The notes: a model not told the origin generated them from the letters alone. A DNA stretch of 64,000 nt from Ilex aquifolium (GCA_951799425.1 OX637394.1:10658501-10722500), one strand, 5' to 3'. Shown: positions 11,701 to 24,452, numbered from the stretch's first letter. Made by a program: numbers and translations.

Positions 11701-14700
11701 CAAAATAATTCTTAGAAAAAAAATCATTTTAAGGATTAAAAAATGATTTACTATTTAATCAAGATATTCAATACCTTCTTTCTGGAGAATCATCCATATC
11801 GAGTTTCATTTTGAATCTTGACCCAATGGGTAGCTGATTGGTGATGTTTTTCACATACTTTTGGTAGGGTACGACAAAATCAGAGTGGGTAGCCCTGCAT
11901 TTAAGAATTTTCCTAGGAGTTACAAATTCCTTATCTCTACAAATCAGAAGAGTAAAAAAAATAAAAAGCACGAACTATGGATAACCAATGTAACAAGTAG
12001 ATTCACATCCAATATATCCAAAAACAACAACTATGACCTCACAAAATATGATAACTAGCACAGTAACATGGATTTATCAAATACACGACTTCTGAATATG
12101 AAATATGGGACAACCGCAAGTCTGCAACATGATCTGGAAAACATACCAACATGATCAGATCAAAGATAACCTGAGATCTACTCAACTAGCCAATCTCGTA
12201 TCCAAGTAAAAACATTTCAGGAAAAGGGCTTACAAGAAGACTTTGTATTTTGCATGACTCACATCTTGGGCAACAATCACCACATGGTCTGGGTTAAAAC
12301 TAATAAGCAAGACATATCATGCAATATATCCATCACATACATCCCAATTTAACATCTGAGAAGCTTCCAGTAGGCTTTTGTCCATGAATCTTTACTCTTA
12401 GTCAACTTTATGTTCCCACTATACATGAGTTTGGTCTATAAAAACTACATGATGACATTGACATTACTACAATATTGAGATTTGAAATTATACTTTTAAG
12501 TGAATTCACATTTCTCAGCAGTGGGCCCCACAACACAAAATCCAATCATACATCAGCCCTTTAAAAATTTTCTCCCCCGACATATTGTTAACCAATGATG
12601 GAGCCAGAAGCCTTCGAACTTGTACAAGTGCAGAGGCAAAAGGAAAGTTCAAGGACAGAAACCAACCACCAATTAGTTTGTGTTACTGAGAACCATACTT
12701 CCATTGAGAAGGCCCTATTCTTAAGTATACTCGATAACAGTGAATTCTATTCTCTAGATTCAAAACTACATTGAACCTACAGTTTCTTTTTAAAATCATG
12801 AAGTGTACGACAATGGGTTGGGAAAGGATTGTAGTAAAGCCATTACTGTGTAGAATGAAGCCGGGAATGGCAGAATTTTGCTGATCTGGAAAATGATGCT
12901 GTTCAAACTTTACATTTCTGTAGCTGCTGTAGTAATATTTGTAATAATGGCTTGTGACACACCTGAACTGGACTAAATAGGAAACAGTTGATAAGGGAAA
13001 AAGCTACAAATATAGACAGATAATAAGTGAAACATATATCTGACTTCTCCAAACCAATTGATATGTACTCCCCCCATCAATTGCCCAAGGTACTCCCTTA
13101 CCATTGTCGGTGGTTGTCCTTCCTAGTTGCTCCGTATTTACTTGGTCCCTGCTATATATTTTTGTCTTGATTTACACTTCGCTACCTGGTTGCTTAATTT
13201 ATTATCATTGAACGGCCTCCAACATTGAGCAAATGATATCTAACAGTCAGTGGAAAGATGAGGCCTCATTCGGCCTACAATGGTTCCATGGATCGACATC
13301 CTGAAATCTTTGTCCCAGAGTCCAAGTAAAGCTTCCTTCAGGTTTTTGAGTCTTGAACCTTTACAGTGAGAACAAGAAGGTTCCACGGCCAAAATCTAGG
13401 TCACCATGAGCTAGAATCTAGGCCAGCAATTGTTCATCTAGACATTGATTTTTCAAAGATCCTAAAATTAAAAGTAGTATGTCTTACTAGATCAGTGATA
13501 ACAGCAGAATGATTGTGCTATAAATGGTGGGGGTAGAAAAATTGAATTGCAAGAGGCTGTGTGGTGCTAAAAGAGATATCAATGTTTTTTGAGGGTTTGT
13601 TGTAACATGTTTTGAAGACTTCTTCTTAAGAATTCTAGTCAATTAGGCACAAAGAGCAAATAATTAAGTAGATGTATCACCCTAAGTAGAGAAAACATAA
13701 TACTATGTGACTGTCTGATATTCAGCACGTATAACTTGGTACCATACAGAAAAACTAAGCATGAAAAACATTTATAATGGAAAAGGATCTAGATATAGGT
13801 CATCTTACTGGTAGTTAAATCCCACCTTCCTAAGGGTTTGTAGAGGTTTATTAGGATAGAGAAAGGTTACCCCCACCCCCAGTTGATAGCCCATTTTTCA
13901 TATAGATATGTACTGTCATTGCATAGCACCATATCTGGGATGCATTGTTGTTATAGACAAACATAACACTAAGAATCACAGCATATCAACCACTATAGTC
14001 CCGTATTGTCCGTTTTATAGTCCTCTACAGTGCTGAAATAGCTGTTATGGTTCATTACAACACATAATTTGATGGGCATGTCAAAAATCATAGCAGAACT
14101 CACTTGTTCCCTTTTTACATCTATTATCTCATTCAAAAACGAGAACATCTATTTATAGACTAGAGAATTTCCTGTTTCGGTATTGGAGAGTTTTACAGTA
14201 CACTAAATTTTAGTTATGATTTCTAAATTTAATCGCAATCCTAGTAAAGGAAAGTAATTAAATGTTCGGCAACGTTATTTTGTACGGACTTATGAACATA
14301 AATGTCAATCCTTATATAAAGAGGTGCAAGAAAATCTGAAACCATCCATAACATTGACTTACGATAAATTAACACTAAAAATATGTATACCAATGAGTGC
14401 TAAGGTTTGACTGTGAAAACAAAAATTCCACAGCTGCCGCAGCCAATTCTCATTACGTTGCACCAGTGCACTTTTACTGCCATGAATGCAGCCAAATTAA
14501 AACACGGCTGACATTTTACTGGCATCATTTTTCGTGAGTGTGTGTCTAGTCTCCAACAAATAACCAATCTTTTCGAATGCATTATTTCGTTTCCTATCTT
14601 CCATCTTCTTTATTCTTGTCTGCCTTTCTTTTGTACAATATTTCCAATACCTCTTAACTGAATATCCCATGCACTAAATACATTTCTTACAACTTTCGCA

Positions 14701-16963
14701 AAACATTTAGTAATTATTGTCAATTGTCATCGACTGAAGTTTATGCCAATTTTTTGGAGCTAGATGCAAGTTCATAAGTAAAACTATCCATAGTTATGCA
14801 TTATATTTTAAACTTTCAGGAGACTATATTTTATGAAAACAGCTTCTTCGCATGTGGGGTAAGACTGCACATATCTGAATCTCTACTGACCACGCAGAGG
14901 TGGGAGCCTCTTGCAGTTGCACTGCGTTGCCCTTTTCATGAGACTATGATATAACCAGATTTATAGTTGCTCCCATGGAACACTACTAATCATGAACAAC
15001 TAGAGCCATGGTAATGAAGTATGGTTGTACTAAAAGCCAAACCATATGCTGATTTATGATCCTCACAGAAGCAAGAGGAGATTGTTGTAGTAGTACCTTG
15101 GGCAGTAGGAAATATGAAAAACACTCTTGGTACATATAGCATTAACCACTGGAGAAAGTACATTGGCATAAGATTTCTGGTTTCTAATTATTGAATCAGG
15201 CAGCCCATGTCTAGGCCGAGCAGCTCTTCTAATTCCCAACCTCAGTTCTCCACCTTCACCCCTAGAAAGACCACAACAAATGGAATAAAGAAGTTCACAT
15301 TATCAGCTGAAAGGAATAACTAGAGATATTTGATGCGTAGACATAATTGAATTCCTTTTTCATTTCACTTCAGCATTCAATTTCCTTACAGTTTATGCTT
15401 TGGAATATGGTGACCTTTGACATCAGTATATTTCTTATTACTCATAGGGACCTTCTTAGATTTTAATGAAAGAAGTTGATTCATTTTCTAGGCTACATTT
15501 TGTCTTGGTCTTGGTGTTCTTAGGTGATGATTCTACTTCATAGTTCTCTTTTTTCTTTCTTCTGAGTTGGTGCCTTCAACTCATAAATTAAATAACATCA
15601 GCACATGCTGTCCAAAATTTGTTTTCAGAATTCCAAGTTCTCCATAAAGATATATACCTCAGGAAGAGCACAGCATCCCCTGAAACAAGATTCTTTTGGC
15701 TTACAAAATTACTCCATCCAGTTGTAAGCAAATGTCGCCTTGGCTGGCCTGTAAAGTAAGCATAAAACAGTATAAATTTTGTCTTCAATTATATTACAGT
15801 ATAAACTTTCAATCAGCTACCTCTATAAATGTGTCGAAACCTCCATTCCACACCATGCAGGTCTTTGGCAACTAGCTCCTGAGAGGGCCTTTGCTCCTTA
15901 TAATCCTACATTTATGATATATATCACAATATCAATGGAAAATTTGCCTAGAACCCATAAATTAAATCAATAAAATGGATAAAAGGAAAAGACCAAACAA
16001 ACACAAAAGCCATACCAGAGGGGGGAAACAATCCTCAGCAGCTCTTCGAGGAACAGAAAACCCACCATGGGTGCTGGTATCGGAAGCTGTAAGTGTTTTG
16101 CAGAACATCTGAGCAGTTGATTTTGTGGGAGTAACCCCACCCCCCTCCTCATCCACACCAACCTCCTCATACTCTTTACCCTCTGATTTTAAGTCTACCA
16201 CCTATATTAAAAACCAAAAAATGACATCATAAGAAATTAATTTCAGATACCATACAGGGTAAAAGAATATTTTAGCAGAGACATAAAATTATAATCAAAA
16301 CTGAAACTTAAAACTCAAAAAAGGTAAAGATGTAGACTTTATTCTCAAATTCAGCTCACAGTTTCCTAAACACAAGATTGACATGCAAAGCAGCTGTAGT
16401 ACTAATTGGTTACAAACCTCTGATATAGGGAGCAGAGTGAGCTGTGTATAGACCTCATCATTTTCCTTATTAACCTGTTTCAAGAAATTACAGACATCAA
16501 GACAGAGTCCAAAGAAAAGGAAATTGAGTGCACAAGCAAAATGAGGGAAATAATACCAAGAAATCACAAGGAATTCACTTTGGGAAAAAAAAACTATTTC
16601 AATACTTACAAGTAGTTGAACATTAGTAACCCTGCAGAAGATTTGGGGTTTCAGATCAAAATTGGGCACTTCCATGGGTGGAAATGGAGAGGCAGAGGCA
16701 GATTGCTCCAAGTGACCTTGAGGGAAGTAGACCACCACATTCCCTTTCTTGGGCAGAGTGGTGAGAGGCCCAGCACAGGCATGCCAAAGCTCCATGTAGA
16801 TTGAGGAAGAGGTATGTGATTGGGAGGAATTTGAAGAGCATGAGGAGGTAGAAGAGGACAAAGAGCCATGAACACAGCAACCACCTTTGTCACATTCTCC
16901 ATTGCTACATGCAATTGAATTCTTCTCCACCTCACCCACTGCATAATTTAGATCAATTTCCAT
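8709..16963 (-). CDS. ARF4: Auxin response factor 4
   Basis: Nuclear transcription factor that binds auxin response elements. ARF4 acts with ARF3/ETTIN in abaxial organ identity and phase change. Exons in transcript order: 16963-16610, 16474-16418, 16201-16016, 15905-15821, 15748-15658, 15261-15097, 11894-11775, 11688-11613, 10332-10170, 10083-9344, 9257-9067, 8892-8709. The total is 2412 nt, 803 residues, close to Arabidopsis ARF4 (788). Domains: B3 DNA-binding from about residue 170 ([19 protein letters not shown], later [13 protein letters not shown]); the ARF dimerisation-flanking domain to about 378 ([24 protein letters not shown]); a middle region 380-677; and a C-terminal PB1 from about 678 with the basic KVHKQG and the acidic [12 protein letters not shown] face. 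The C-terminus [17 protein letters not shown] is typical of ARF4, and the presence of PB1 separates it from ARF3. The start is the first ATG (MEIDLNYA); the in-frame codons above it include TTG but no ATG in the part read. The intron of about 3.2 kb (11895-15096) holds nothing recognisable. The intron at 10333-11612 carries a LINE. Confidence 0.95.
9809..9829 (-). promoter_or_regulatory. tasiR-ARF target site 2 in ARF4 mRNA
   Basis: Identical over 21 nt to site 1 and 210 nt further along the same exon, encoding KVLQGQE again (residues 518-524). The spacing is a whole number of codons, so both sites sit in the same codon register. Confidence 0.9.
10019..10039 (-). promoter_or_regulatory. tasiR-ARF target site 1 in ARF4 mRNA
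   Basis: The plus strand reads TT then CTTGACCTTGCAAGACCTT, nearly the sequence of the TAS3-derived tasiR-ARF small RNA, so the ARF4 mRNA (minus strand) is complementary to it. The site encodes residues 448-454 (KVLQGQE). Knowledge of the family: miR390-TAS3 tasiR-ARFs cleave ARF2, ARF3 and ARF4 transcripts, and ARF3/ARF4 characteristically carry two sites. Confidence 0.9.
10391..10898 (-). mobile_element. 5'-truncated L1-type LINE in ARF4 intron
   Basis: Minus-strand translation gives the tail of a plant L1 ORF2 (zf-RVT region): [25 protein letters not shown] and then, in another frame, [20 protein letters not shown]. There is at least one frameshift between these parts. The piece is flanked by a 10-bp direct repeat TGCCAAATTT at 10381-10390 and 10899-10908, consistent with a target-site duplication of a target-primed insertion whose 3' end lies at the left. 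It sits in the ARF4 intron between exons 8 and 9, in the same orientation as the gene. It is dead as a mobile element. Confidence 0.8.
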
Positions 16964-17640
16964 GAAAACCTCAGTTTTGTGGTGTCCTCGGAACAGCCTA
17001 ACACCTATACAAACAATCGAAAAAACCAACCCACCAACAAAAGCAGAGAGAAAAACAAATCAAAGTTGGGATGAGGGTAATCAAGTGGTGTTTGAACAGT
17101 TCCCACAAAGCTAAAAACCATTAGAAAATTAGGGATGAGGTCAAATCATGGGCGTTTATAACAAATATTTAAAGGGGGGTGTCCTTAAAGCAAGAACAGG
17201 AGAGAAAGTCATGTTTGGAAGGATACCCAGAAGAAGAAAAAGGCTAAAAGACGAGAGGAAAAAGAGAGGGTATCAAAATATTAACAAGAAATTCAAAGTA
17301 TGATTCCTCCTCTACCCCATTTGCAGTTCTGAGAAGAGGGAGCAGAAGAAGCAGCCAGACATAGACAATTGCATAGGAAGCACAGAAACAAAAGGCAAAA
17401 AAGGCCAATGTGGTGGTGCCCTTTTGGACTCAAAGACTGTTTTAGAGTAGACAGTGTTGAGTGGCGGGGACAGGCTTAAGACAGTACACAACCCAACCTC
17501 CCCCACCCAACTCCTTTCCCTTCTCTGCTTTGCCTTTGCTTTATCTTTTTCTTCTTTTAATTGATAGTTTTTCACTGTAGGTGTGAGGCCCTCCACCAGG
17601 ACAAAAAAGGAGGTTTTCATTGAAATTCAATGCAAACAAA
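16964..17640 (-). promoter_or_regulatory. ARF4 5' leader and proximal upstream region
   Basis: This is upstream of the ARF4 ATG. On the transcribed strand it includes pyrimidine-rich stretches (around 17200-17290 and 17500-17570) of the type seen in plant 5' UTRs. I cannot place the transcription start or say whether a leader intron exists. No TATA box is assigned. Confidence 0.4.
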
Positions 17641-17778
17641 TACTGTTTTTTTCTTTTGGCTACACAAACAAATACTGCTTTTATTTCCAATAAATAAAAA
17701 TAAAAATAAAAATAAATTGCAACAGTATAGACAATTCCAGTTTACCCAGAAAAATAAGTGTTGAAAATTTCCTGTTTA

Positions 17779-17906
17779 CCCAGAAAAAACAAGTCTTATG
17801 GCTGTATAGTTATCTTCAATTCAGTTATGACTTGAGAAATCATATCAGACAGAGCAAACAGAGATTCATTAAATTTAATAAATACATATGCAGAGAGAGA
17901 GAGAGA
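17779..17906. repeat. Local direct duplication, copy 1 (ARF4 upstream)
   Basis: This block shares with 18450-18590 a series of matching words: AAGTCTTATGG, TTATCTTCAATTCAGTT, CATATCAGACA and CAGAGATTCAT, then a GA-rich end. The copies are about 670 bp apart in the same orientation, with moderate divergence. Confidence 0.8.
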
Positions 17907-18005
17907 CAGGAATTTGAATTGAATACAAACAATTCTGCTTTTGCTTCCCAGTAAAAGAAATTAATTGCAAAAATATGAACAACCCATTACAGCTCTTTGC
18001 ATTAC

Positions 18006-18388
18006 ATCTCCAACCAATGATCTAAAACACACAAAATCTTCAAATTTTAGCTATTTAGTCCAAATTTTTTATTCAAATAGATTATCTTCAAAACATCTAA
18101 AATAACATTTTGCTACGGTAACACTCTATATTTAGAGTATCATTGTAGTCATATGTAAAAAAAAATTTATAATATTTTCTCTCTCTTCCTCTTTTTTCTT
18201 TCATTATCTCTTTTTCTCCCTTTCACTATTCTCAAAAAAAATAATACAAAAGAAATAAGAAATAATTTTTAAAAAGAGTCGTTAAAAATATAGAAAATCA
18301 ATTAGAGTCTATATTAGAAAAATGAGTAGTTAAAATAAAAAATATTATTTTTTAAGTAGTTAAAATAATTTTTGTTGTTGGAGATACT
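18006..18388. mobile_element. Probable MITE between the two duplicated blocks
   Basis: Ends resemble short inverted repeats: CATCTCCAACCA at the left and TTGTTGGAGATAC at the right. The interior is very AT-rich with pyrimidine runs. CATCTCCAAC-type ends are common in plant non-autonomous elements. No clear target duplication was found, so the superfamily is open. Confidence 0.45.
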
Positions 18389-18449
18389 GATAGTTGGCCG
18401 GTGGATGTACACTCATATTATAAAATTCAATTCTTTTTGTACAATTTCT

Positions 18450-18605
18450 CCAGAAAAAGAAAGTCTTATGGTTATACAGTTATCTTCAATTCAGTTCTGG
18501 CTTGAGAATTCATATCAGACACAGCCAACAGAGATTCATAAAACTTAATAAATATATATACACAGAGGGAGAGGGAGAGGGAGAGGGAGAGGGAGAGAGA
18601 GAGAG
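18450..18605. repeat. Local direct duplication, copy 2, ending in a GAGAGG tract
   Basis: Partner of 17779-17906. It ends in a microsatellite of GAGAGG/GA units (about 18566-18605), whereas copy 1 ends in a short GA run, so the repeat tract has expanded in this copy. Confidence 0.8.
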
Positions 18606-19208
18606 TTGTCAATGTAAGTGGACCCCTCAGAACTTTGGCAGCAACTATCGTGGGCGCGTTTAGTAGTTAGGACTCAGTGACTCAGTGCCCCCAGCAGGAA
18701 GCAGACCACTCCTTTATATCTCTCTTGTCTCATCACCATCTGTCTCCTTGCTGTGCTTTGTGTTTTATTATTGTTATTGACATAACAAAACCACGCTCCT
18801 CATATGCTCCAGTCACACACTCAAGACTTTAAGGGCCTGTTTGGGTAATGGTTAAGTGGGTTAACATCCACTTGAATAGGCTAATAGCCTAATATGACAG
18901 TGAGTCCCACATATCCTTGGGAATAAAAAAAACAAATAAAAACTTGTATAAGACACTATAATTAACTGGTTCCAAATAAATTAGAAGAAGTTTTTTATTC
19001 TTTGTTGAGTTGAGCTACAATATACATATCTTTTCTATTGATTTTTGTTACTCGTCACTAAGTTTCAATTTTTCAAACAATTGAATCTTCAATTTATACT
19101 ATTGTTTACAATACAAAGCTTGGTCTCTTGAAATGTTGCTAATTTTGTTTTGACTTGGTTTTGTAGAATTGAAATATGCATTTTTTGTCTCTCACTAATT
19201 TACGCTAG

Positions 19209-19715
19209 AGGTGTGTTTGCTTTAGGTATTAGAAAAGAGCGATTGAAAAAAATAATGTTAGACTCATCTTATTCCTCTTATACTCATATTTAGATACACA
19301 TTTTACCCCTGATATTATCACCTAAAAATAATATCGACCTGGATGAATAGTATATTTAATACCACTTACAAACTCTTAAATAAACCCATATTTTTTGGTG
19401 AGTTTAAATGATTTGGTTGGGATGTATTTGGGCAAAATATATTTTTACCCTTAAAAAATCTGTAAGATATAAATATCACTTTTTATCTTGAGGGTTCGTT
19501 AGTAATTTAATGTTTATACTATTATTCAATACTTCATTCAAATAAAATATTAGATGAGATAAATGTAGGGTCTGTTACTTCTTAATACTTGAACTAAACA
19601 TGAGATGAGAAAACATTATCACTATAATTAATCCAAGAGACCCGATGAATTGGTATGAAATAGACATGTTTGTCTAGTCCGATTTTTTTTAATGCTTGAA
19701 CCAAACACACCCGTA
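19209..19715. mobile_element. Probable MITE with GGTGTGTTTG inverted ends
   Basis: The left end GGTGTGTTTGCTTTAGG and the inverted right end GGTGTGTTTGGTTCAAG are similar over about 25 bases. The interior is AT-rich and non-coding. A target duplication is not clear. Another element start of the type GGGCCTGTTTGGGTAA is seen near 18833. Confidence 0.45.
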
Positions 19716-20081
19716 AAAAATTTATCATTATAATTATTTATTAAAATTTTGTTGTATTTTTTTTGTCAAATATTATTATAAGAGAAGAGAATAATAAAGT
19801 TCGAACATGCGGCCTTAAAGTCTAATAATGGGACTATAGTTATTAGACTAACCACTAACATATGGGGATAAGAAGAAAAATCAAGCTAAGAAATTAGCGC
19901 GTGGGAATGAACTAGTGTGATCTCAACGAAGTGTCAAGGCGCGTGGGAAAGATGCAGTAATGCTTTGCAGCAAAGTGGTACCATCGGTTGGCTCGCGCCT
20001 TTGGCGCTGCTGCATCATTGTCCCACTCCCACCGCACAAATTCCTCTCTCACATCACCTCTATATAGATATCTATAGAATT

Positions 20082-21009
20082 GGGGTAAATTACAATTTAT
20101 ACCCTTAAAGAATACACTTACTTTTTTTTAAGTTATAAGTTATTCAAACACGTGCCGATTACTCATTCGAACTTAAATAATTATCATCGCAGCCTGAGCG
20201 AGTATAAAATATGTTTCCTATGGAACAAGGGTTACTAAGTCTCAGAAAGTATGAAAAATGTATTTGAGACCTCTGAATTATTAGAGATCATACTCAATCA
20301 CTGAACCACCTTTAAGAATACATTTATTTACTTCTTATTTGGTTCAATTTAGTCTTTATCTTAAAATTAATCAATTTATTATGATAGAATAATCTTTTGC
20401 TATTAAAACATAACTTGGGTAAATGACTATACTTGTCTTGTGAAAAATTCGTTATATGTAGACCAAAGAATCTTATTTTATTTCATTTAATTTAAAAAAA
20501 GAAAAGAAATAACAAATCAAAAAAAAAATTATATAGAATGACAAAGAGAGAAATATACCAACGAGTTGTTGGCCCAATGGGTAAAAATTCAGATTTTCTT
20601 ACTCAATGTTTGAGTTCGAGTCTCCATAGTTACGACAACTTGTTGAAACTATACCTATTCTTCAGTGCTCAGAGTACGCGGTGGGACCTTAGCTTTGGCC
20701 TCAATGTAGTCGTAGGTGCGATGTCGGTGGGATTCCCTGCGGATAACTATGTGATTTTGAGAGACAATACTCCCTGACAGATTTGTGAAGTGATCTATTT
20801 GCATATCTATTTTGAGTACCAAAAAAAAAAAAGAGAAATATTAATATTAATATATTTGAGAGAAATATTTTTTCTTGGACAAAGTTTCAATCTAGTCTTT
20901 TTATTCAAATTTATTTCGACAAAAAGATATAATTGTATCAATTGAAACTTTAGGGACTAAATAAAAATTATGTATATACTTTAGGGAGGGGTATAAATTA
21001 TAAATTACC
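20082..21009. mobile_element. MITE-like inverted-repeat element hosting a SINE
   Basis: The left end GGGTAAATTACAATTTATACC and the inverted right end AGGTAATTTATAATTTATACC match at most positions. The type resembles Mutator-like MITEs common in plants. A SINE (20557-20831) lies inside it and must have arrived later. No clean target duplication was found. Confidence 0.5.
20557..20831 (+). mobile_element. tRNA-derived SINE with 10-bp target duplication
   Basis: The head carries a pol III A-box-like TTGGCCCAATGG (20569-20580) and a B-box-like GAGTTCGAGTCTCC (20612-20625). The tail ends in an A run (20820-20831). Direct repeats AGAGAAATAT flank it at 20547-20556 and 20832-20841. Length 275 bp. 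The clean flanks and intact tail suggest a fairly young insertion. An open frame within it is incidental. Confidence 0.8.
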
Positions 21010-23269
21010 TATATGTTTATCACGCCTAAATATTCACGATCTAAACTATCCTTGTGGTTTCATATATTATCGAAAGTGCCACTGACTCCCACTTTTTACG
21101 TTGCATAGACTGACTTGACTCTGACTTTAGCAGCGCACGAGCATTTACAAACATGGAATCTTCACAGGATTTATGGAGTCGAAATGAAACAAAAGTCAGT
21201 AATTTAGGTTTAGTTTTTATACATTTTTTTGACGGTTAAGGTAATCACCTCAATTTACGCATTTTTCGATTAATTTTTTTTTTTTTTTTGATTTGTTCAA
21301 AAATAAGTCATCTATATCATAATTAAAAAATTAATGAAAAATAAATCACTCATTACTTGACCTCAAAAAAATTGTAAAGTTTCGAAATTTAATGAGATAT
21401 GATACAAGTTTAATTATATAAAATTATAAATAAATTAAATATAAATTATACAAACTTTGACATAATACAATTTAAAGAGTAATGCTACGTAGATTTAAAA
21501 ATTAGACTTGATAATTATAGCGATTGATTTTACTGTGAGTCCCAACATTTATTAGAACTCACTACCTATTCAATGAACAGTTCTAGTCTTTACGTTTCTT
21601 TTTATGTTTCTTTTGCCACTGCTAAGGGATATGACAATGGATGGAGTAGTTAATTTGGACTATTTTGTAGTCATTTGGAACTGCCTTAGCATTATCCTAT
21701 CATTAATATTTTTTTTAAGTAATGTCACACAATTCAAATAAAATCTAAAAAATTACAATGCAAATACATATTATCTCTTAAAAGAGTAGGTTTCATCAAC
21801 TTTTTTTAGTTGGACCCACTTATTCAACACTTATTCAATAGATGATATACATTTAAATTATACTTTTTGAGTTTTATTTGGGTTGTGTAACATTATTTTT
21901 TTTTTACTTCTCAATACAATATTCGATAAAAACCTAATGAACTAACTAAGAAAAAGTTGTCCAAAAAACATATATACTCTTGTGCATCCTCATGGAACTT
22001 ATATTAGAGGCTTACGTTAGAAGAGCAAAAGGCCCGGGGCTAGGGTGAGTAGAGGGGGGATAGCGGAAGTGAACGAGTGTGTGTTAGCCCAATCAAACAT
22101 TTTGAAATCTTTTAAGATGTAAAATACAATTCATCCTAATTCTTTATCTAACATTATCCCGAAATATATTCTTCTTCTTAATTTTATTGCTTTTTTTGGG
22201 GCACGGGCGGAGCAAAAAATTCAAAATCAGAATTAATATATTATTTGACTTAAATTTACTAACCAATCTATTATGTTTGTGAGCGAATTTGGTTAATAAG
22301 TTAATTCCAAATAATATTGTTCACATAACATAAAATTTGGAAACCACATGGAAAAGATCCATATTTTTAGAAGGGTGGTCAAGTTGATATTACATTAATA
22401 CATAACCAAAAAAATAAGGAATTCAAAAGAAAATCGAGGGTGACTAACTTATTCTTTGTTTTTATTTTATTTTATTTTAATCTTTATAAAAGTTAGGTCA
22501 CGTTATAATACCATATTTTGAGATGTCACACCACCATTTTGTCGTGCCTAAAATAATAGAGTGGCTTTATTAAAGGCACAATGTTAGCAACGTCTCCTTC
22601 AAATAGAAAGACACACACCAGAGACACACCAGTGTTAAGGAGTACTGAAAGGTGAAAAGAAGCAAAGGGACAAGGGAAGGTGGGGATGGGGGGCTAAGTC
22701 GAGATAAAAAAGGAAGCCTCTTTTTTTCTCTCTCTCTCTCTCTCTGCAGACTACTTTTCACTGTGTAATGAATACAATGTTTAAATTCAGATGTCTTCAG
22801 TTCGAAATTTGACAATTTTTTGGATTTAGGCAATGAAGAATTTATTCCTTGTGATTATCCTAGTCTCGATGTAGATGATTTATTTTTGACCAAATCGAAG
22901 AGAGTATTAATCGAAATATGCATATAATTCTTCTACCGTTAAACAAAAAAAAAAAGAAAAAAGAAAAAAAGAACACTAACACTGTAACAGATCAACACTT
23001 TAACACTGTTCTTAGGTTGGACATATGGATAAAGCTAGCTAGCTGCTTTAATCAATGTATGTTTGTCTGGTGGGTTGGACATTTGTTTGATGTTTATTTA
23101 TCGCCCGCATTCATCGTACCCTTTTATCACCTGTCCTTGTCTCACCCTTACCCCAATGTCTCATTAAAAAAATATATCCTCATAACTTGGCATCCACTTA
23201 TCTTGGTTTACATGGTGGTCATAAATTCTCCACTATTCTTCATGCCGGAGTTAACTGCCGATTACCGAG
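21010..23269. other. Gene-free AT-rich stretch
   Basis: No gene was recognised. Apart from the MITE at 21721-21894 it holds AT-rich DNA, a CT microsatellite (about 22727-22745) and an A-rich tract (22943-22970). Confidence 0.6.
21721..21894. mobile_element. Fold-back MITE with arms of about 55 bp
   Basis: The left arm begins AATGTCACACAATTCAAATA and the right arm, inverted, begins AATGTTACACAACCCAAATA. Similarity continues for roughly 55 bases, leaving a short central loop. It is a complete non-coding inverted-repeat element of about 174 bp. Superfamily not assigned. Confidence 0.65.
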
Positions 23270-23566
23270 GTCGTTAATCGATACGAGTTTGAGTTTGAGT
23301 TTGAGTTTGACTTTGACTTTGATGAGCTCGTTTTTTTAAACGAGTCTAAAAAATTGTTCAAATTTGACTTATTTAAAAAATGAGCTGAGCCCGAGTCCGA
23401 GTGGAGCTTGAGTAACTCGACTATTTTACATATAAAAGAACCGAGTTTGCGAGTTTGAATCGAGTTTTTTAGGTTCGTTTTTCTAAAAGAGAAATTTTTT
23501 TTTTCAAACTCAACTCGTTTAAAACACGAGTTGAGCTCGAGTAATTCGTCTCGATTAACACTCCTA
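23268..23566. mobile_element. hAT-like MITE rich in GAGTTTGAG / CTCGAG words, copy 1
   Basis: The inverted ends share GTTAATCGA-ACGA: GTCGTTAATCGATACGAG at the left and GTGTTAATCGAGACGAAT from the right. The interior has repeated GAGTTTGAG, ACTCGAC and AACGAG words, a composition shared with 27858-28138 and 46910-47033. This pattern recurs widely in plant genomes. Confidence 0.6.
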
Positions 23567-23862
23567 CCCGACGTTGAACACATGATATTCAATTTTCTTA
23601 TTGTTTTTCCAATTTAAGCATTAGAGGATCAACCCTGGAAATTCCTCCAATTGGAGACTTATTTTTTAGGTATTCAACCTTGGACAATCGATGATCAATC
23701 TCCGACATCAACATTTATCATAACTTTTGTTCGATTTTTTAGTCGTGAAGTAAATTTTAGACTTGAGTAAATATCCATAAGTTAATCAAATGAGACTAAC
23801 TATGGTAAGAGTTAATCCCTCACGAGGTATTGCATGACCTCTGAGACGTATTATTATTATTA

Positions 23863-24078
23863 TTTTTTTTTTTTGATTCAACGGTTAAGGTTGTTCAAAC
23901 CAGTTTATGCGTATCTTGAGTAATCCTATCCTCAGTCCGATCAAAGGTAGACCATCTACGTCAAAATTAAGGTATTCTCTCATGGACTGACCTTAAGGGG
24001 TTGTCAATATTTGAATTCAAAGCATCTGAATTTATAATTCATCTATGTTATCACCTGAGTTATCCTTCGGGTTAATAC
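23863..24078 (-). mobile_element. SINE, copy 1 of a three-member set
   Basis: The poly-T at 23863-23874 is the minus-strand A tail. The head near 24075 reads, on the minus strand, AACTCAGGTGATAAC (A-box-like) and GAATTCAAAT (B-box-like). The body shares words with 26034-26240 and 38696-38882, including the sequence corresponding to CATGGACTGACC. Confidence 0.65.
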
Positions 24079-24452
24079 TTTGGTTTGATTGACTGATATT
24101 AGCAACAATTAATTATCCTTTGTTGCATGTGAGTGGGTTTTTTTTATCCTAAGATTGATTACACCCCGGCCCTGAGTTTTGTCATTAAGATAAATGAACC
24201 ATCATCGTGGATATAAAAAATGACATCGTCAATTCCCTCACCACCTAAACTCGATTGTACCAAATACTTCCCCAGACACAAAGTGAGACAGGGATCGAAG
24301 AGTAGGTTTGGTGAGAAATTTTTCAGTTTTTTTTTAAATGTTAGAGGATGTGCAAGCTTAGACTGACTACTCCCTTAAACTCGGATCTAATTTTAAAAAT
24401 CCGAGCCGATTTAAACCATCATGCTAATCTATGATGGAGGCGCTAGCCCTTA

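Noticed and set aside
16964-17029. ARF4 N-terminal extension upstream of MEIDLNYA
   Set aside because: The upstream in-frame start is only TTG. The ATG at 16963 matches the known ARF4 N-terminus.
20538-20777. 79-residue frame as a gene
   Set aside because: It lies within the SINE and its flank. The pol III boxes and target duplication explain the DNA.
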